Source of the DNA: an uncultured Paracoccus sp.
GTDB lineage: Bacteria; Pseudomonadota; Alphaproteobacteria; Rhodobacterales; Rhodobacteraceae
Assembly (NCBI RefSeq): GCF_945915435.1
Contig: NZ_CAMEFG010000004.1
Location: forward strand, 50,292-114,291
Length of the DNA stretch: 64,000 bases
Direction of reading: 5' to 3'
Shown piece by piece: positions 61,692-64,000 of this stretch. Position numbers and translations under genes: made by a program. Every line of letters starts with the position of its first letter. Within the stretch, counting starts at the first letter, position 1. The notes beneath the pieces are model-generated. The model had not been told where the DNA came from, searched no databases, and was given only the letters and a program-made list of their open reading frames with translations.

Positions 61692-64000
61692 TCAGGCTGC
61701 GGGTTTTGCCCGGTGTTCACCCCTCAACCGGCTGACCAGCCCCAGGACGAAGACGAAGAAGACCGGCACGAAGAAGATCGCCAGCACCGTCGCGGCGACC
61801 ATGCCCCCGATCACGCCGGTGCCGATGGCGTTCTGGCTGGCCGCCGAGGGACCCGTCGCGATGGCCAGCGGCACCACGCCAAGCGTGAAGGCCAGCGAGG
61901 TCATCAGGATCGGGCGGAAGCGCAGGCGGGCAGCGTTGACGGCAGCCTCGATCAGGGTCTGGCCTTCCTCGCGCAGGTCCTTGGCGAATTCCACGATCAG
62001 GATCGCGTTCTTCGCCGACAGCCCCATGATCGCGATCAGCCCCACCTTGAAATAGATGTCGTTGGGCATGTCGCGCAGCATCACCGCCAGCACGCAGCCA
62101 AGGATGCCCAGGGGCACGACCAGCATCACGGAAAGCGGGATCGACCAGCTTTCGTAAAGCCCCGACAGCAGCAGGAAGATGAACAGCACGCTCATCGCGA
62201 ACAGCATGGTGGACTGGTTGCCGGACTGAAGCTCTTCCAGCGACTGGCCGGTCCATTCAAAGCCGAAGCCCTCGGGCAGCGCCCCGGCCAGCCGCTCCAT
62301 CTCGGCCATCGCGTCGCCGGAACTGACGCCCGGAACCGCCTGTCCGGCGATGCGCACGGCGGGATAGCCGTTATAGCCCACGACCAGCGACGGCCCCTGT
62401 TCCCAATGCACCGTGGCAAAGGACGAGAAGGGCACCATCCCCCCCTGCGCATTGCGCACGGTCAGGTCCAGGATATCCTCGGCCTGCATGCGCGATCCGT
62501 CCTGCGCCTGCATCGTCACCCGCTGCATCTTTCCCGCGTTGGGGAAGTCGTTGATATAGGCCGATCCCAGGTATTGCGAGATCGTCGTCGAGATATCGGC
62601 AAAGGCCACCCCGAAGACATTGGCCTTTTCGCGGTCGATGGTGACATAGACCTGTGCGGCGGGCGGCAGCCCCTCGGTCCGCAGCCCGGTGACGCGGCCG
62701 CCTTCCTGGGCGCTGGCCATCAACTGCTCGGCCGCGGCCTGCAAGGCGTCCTGGCCAAGCCCGCCACGGTCCTGCAAGCGGAAGGAAAAGCCGCCCGCAG
62801 TGCCGAAACCGGGGATCGGCGGCGGCGACAGGGCGAAGAACTGCGCGTCCTTGTAGCCGAACATCTTCATGTTGGCGTCGTCGGCAATGGCCTGCGCGGT
62901 CACGTCGCGTTCGGCCCAGTCCTTGAAGGTGATGAACATCAGCCCCGCGTTCGGCCCCTGGCCCGAGAAGCTGAAGCCCTGGATGCCCACGACGTTCTCG
63001 ACCGCCTCGCTTTCGCGGAACAGGTTGGTCGCGGTTTCCAGCGTCTCGTTCGTGCGGCGGGAGCTTGCGGTCGGCGGCGCCTGGACGTCGGCGATGATGA
63101 AGCCCTGGTCCTCGTTCGGCAGGAAGCCGCCGGGCAGGTTGGCAAAGCCCATGAAGGTCCCCGCCACGATGGCGGCGTAAAGCAGCATCATCAGCGTGAC
63201 GCGGCGCACCACCAGCCCGACGGCGCGCCCATAGCGGTCCGTCAGCGCGTCGAACTTGCGGTTGAACCAGCCGAAGAAGCCTTTCTTCTCGTGATGGCCC
63301 TTGATGGGCTTGAGGAAGCTTGCGCAAAGCGCGGGTGTCAGCGTCAGCGCAAGGAAGGCCGAGAACAGGATCGACACGACCATCGTCAGCGCGAACTGGC
63401 GATAGATGATGCCCGACGATCCGGGGAAGAAGGCCATCGGCACGAAAACGGCGGCCAGAACCAGCGTGATGCCGACGATGGCCCCGGCGATCTGGCCCAT
63501 CGCCTTTTGCGTGGCCTCTTTCGGTGGCAGCCCTTCCTGCGCCATGATCCGCTCGACGTTTTCGATCACGACGATGGCGTCGTCCACCAGGATGCCGATC
63601 GCCAGCACCATCGCGAACATGGTCAACACGTTGATCGAGAATCCGGCGGCCAGCATCACCCCCACCGTTCCCAGCAGCGCGATGGGCACCACGATGATCG
63701 GGATCAGCGTATAGCGGAAGTTTTGCAGGAACAGGAACATCACCAGAAAGACCAGCAGGATCGCCTCGGCCAGCGTATGCAGCACCTTTTCGATCGAGGC
63801 CGCCACGAAGGGGGTGGTGTCATAGGGGATGACGTAGCTGACGCCTTCGGGGAAGAACTGCGACAACTCGTCCATCTTTTCACGCACCAGCGCCGAGGTG
63901 TTCATGGCGTTGCCGGTGGCCGAAAGCTGGATGCCAAGCGCGGCGGCGGGCTGGTTGTTCAGCTTTGAACTGAACATGTAATCCTCGGCCCCGATTTCCA
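61692..64000 (-). CDS. RND (HAE1) efflux pump inner-membrane subunit, 5' end outside the window
   Basis: C-terminal part (about 769 residues) of an AcrB/MexB-type proton-driven drug exporter. The frame runs to the window edge, and the first visible residues EIGAEDYMFSSKLNNQPAAA match the periplasmic part of AcrB, so the true start lies beyond 64000. Features: VLVDDAIVVIENVERIM with the intramembrane Asp residues, FFPGSSGIIYRQFALTMVVS, LTLTPALCASFLKP and later VGLIAIMGLSAKNAILIVEF. No membrane-fusion or outer-membrane channel gene is visible; these would be upstream. Confidence 0.92.
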   Translation of the reverse strand, partial: EIGAEDYMFSSKLNNQPAAALGIQLSATGNAMNTSALVREKMDELSQFFPEGVSYVIPYDTTPFVAASIEKVLHTLAEAILLVFLVMFLFLQNFRYTLIPIIVVPIALLGTVGVMLAAGFSINVLTMFAMVLAIGILVDDAIVVIENVERIMAQEGLPPKEATQKAMGQIAGAIVGITLVLAAVFVPMAFFPGSSGIIYRQFALTMVVSILFSAFLALTLTPALCASFLKPIKGHHEKKGFFGWFNRKFDALTDRYGRAVGLVVRRVTLMMLLYAAIVAGTFMGFANLPGGFLPNEDQGFIIADVQAPPTASSRRTNETLETATNLFRESEAVENVVGIQGFSFSGQGPNAGLMFITFKDWAERDVTAQAIADDANMKMFGYKDAQFFALSPPPIPGFGTAGGFSFRLQDRGGLGQDALQAAAEQLMASAQEGGRVTGLRTEGLPPAAQVYVTIDREKANVFGVAFADISTTISQYLGSAYINDFPNAGKMQRVTMQAQDGSRMQAEDILDLTVRNAQGGMVPFSSFATVHWEQGPSLVVGYNGYPAVRIAGQAVPGVSSGDAMAEMERLAGALPEGFGFEWTGQSLEELQSGNQSTMLFAMSVLFIFLLLSGLYESWSIPLSVMLVVPLGILGCVLAVMLRDMPNDIYFKVGLIAIMGLSAKNAILIVEFAKDLREEGQTLIEAAVNAARLRFRPILMTSLAFTLGVVPLAIATGPSAASQNAIGTGVIGGMVAATVLAIFFVPVFFVFVLGLVSRLRGEHRAKPAA

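Noticed and set aside
61451..61735. 95-codon plus-strand frame between the small secreted protein and the RND gene
   Set aside because: It runs through the strong terminator hairpin and into the antisense of the RND gene, with Gly/Ala-rich sequence and no motif.

Overview
The window is GC-rich, gene-dense bacterial DNA, most like an alphaproteobacterium of the Rhodobacterales, probably Paracoccus or a close relative. This rests on the lptC-lptA-lptB/kdsD/rnd order, the many TRAP and ABC uptake systems, an ehuBCDA-type ectoine importer, and a replication module (parA, parB and an initiator with a DnaA-N-like domain) of the kind found on large Rhodobacterales plasmids and chromids. No rRNA, tRNA, CRISPR array or intact insertion sequence was seen. 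The species is inferred from gene content only.

Layout. 0-3.5 kb: envelope housekeeping on the minus strand (lptB, lptA, lptC, kdsD, rnd). 3.8-6.8 kb: a large multi-domain glycosyltransferase and a coiled-coil partner. 6.8-13.5 kb: an apparently orphan type VI secretion cargo module with two DUF4123 chaperone-like proteins, a VasX/BTH_I2691-like pore-forming effector candidate, a membrane immunity candidate, and a truncated second copy of the immunity gene behind a 54-bp perfect direct repeat; a gene-free stretch follows. 13.5-19.9 kb: stress and osmoprotection genes (SDRs, glycine-zipper protein, YehZYXW/OsmF-type importer). 20-21 kb: selU. 21-27.7 kb: a LacI-controlled sugar ABC and oxidation operon with a perfect LacI-type operator. 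27.8-30.4 kb: three genes for 2,3-dihydroxybenzoate. 30.65-30.76 kb: an unannotated small RNA gene with a clean promoter and terminator. 30.8-37 kb: a TRAP transporter divergent from a racemase/decarboxylase-like gene, a GntR regulator and a dihydropyrimidinase. 37-38.8 kb: a Slam-like outer-membrane barrel with a TbpB-like lipoprotein. 38.9-47.5 kb: an RpiR regulator and a second TRAP operon with N-formylglutamate amidohydrolase, glutamine synthetase-like, aldehyde dehydrogenase and iron alcohol dehydrogenase genes. 47.5-53.4 kb: assorted single genes, including an orphan imuA-like gene. 53.5-57.3 kb: the ectoine importer and a divergent MarR regulator with two related palindromes. 57.5-61.1 kb: parB, parA, a candidate origin and the initiator, with four parS-like palindromes. 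61.7-64 kb: an RND efflux pump cut by the window edge.

How it fits together. The lipopolysaccharide-export genes and a plasmid-type replication/partition module lie in one 64-kb stretch, so the replicon may be a chromid, or a plasmid may have integrated into a chromosome. Most of the remaining genes are substrate-specific import and catabolism operons, each with its own regulator. The strongest candidates for something new are the orphan T6SS effector/immunity island with its duplicated and decayed immunity gene, the 78-nt small RNA, the Slam/lipoprotein pair and the parS-like array inside the parAB genes.
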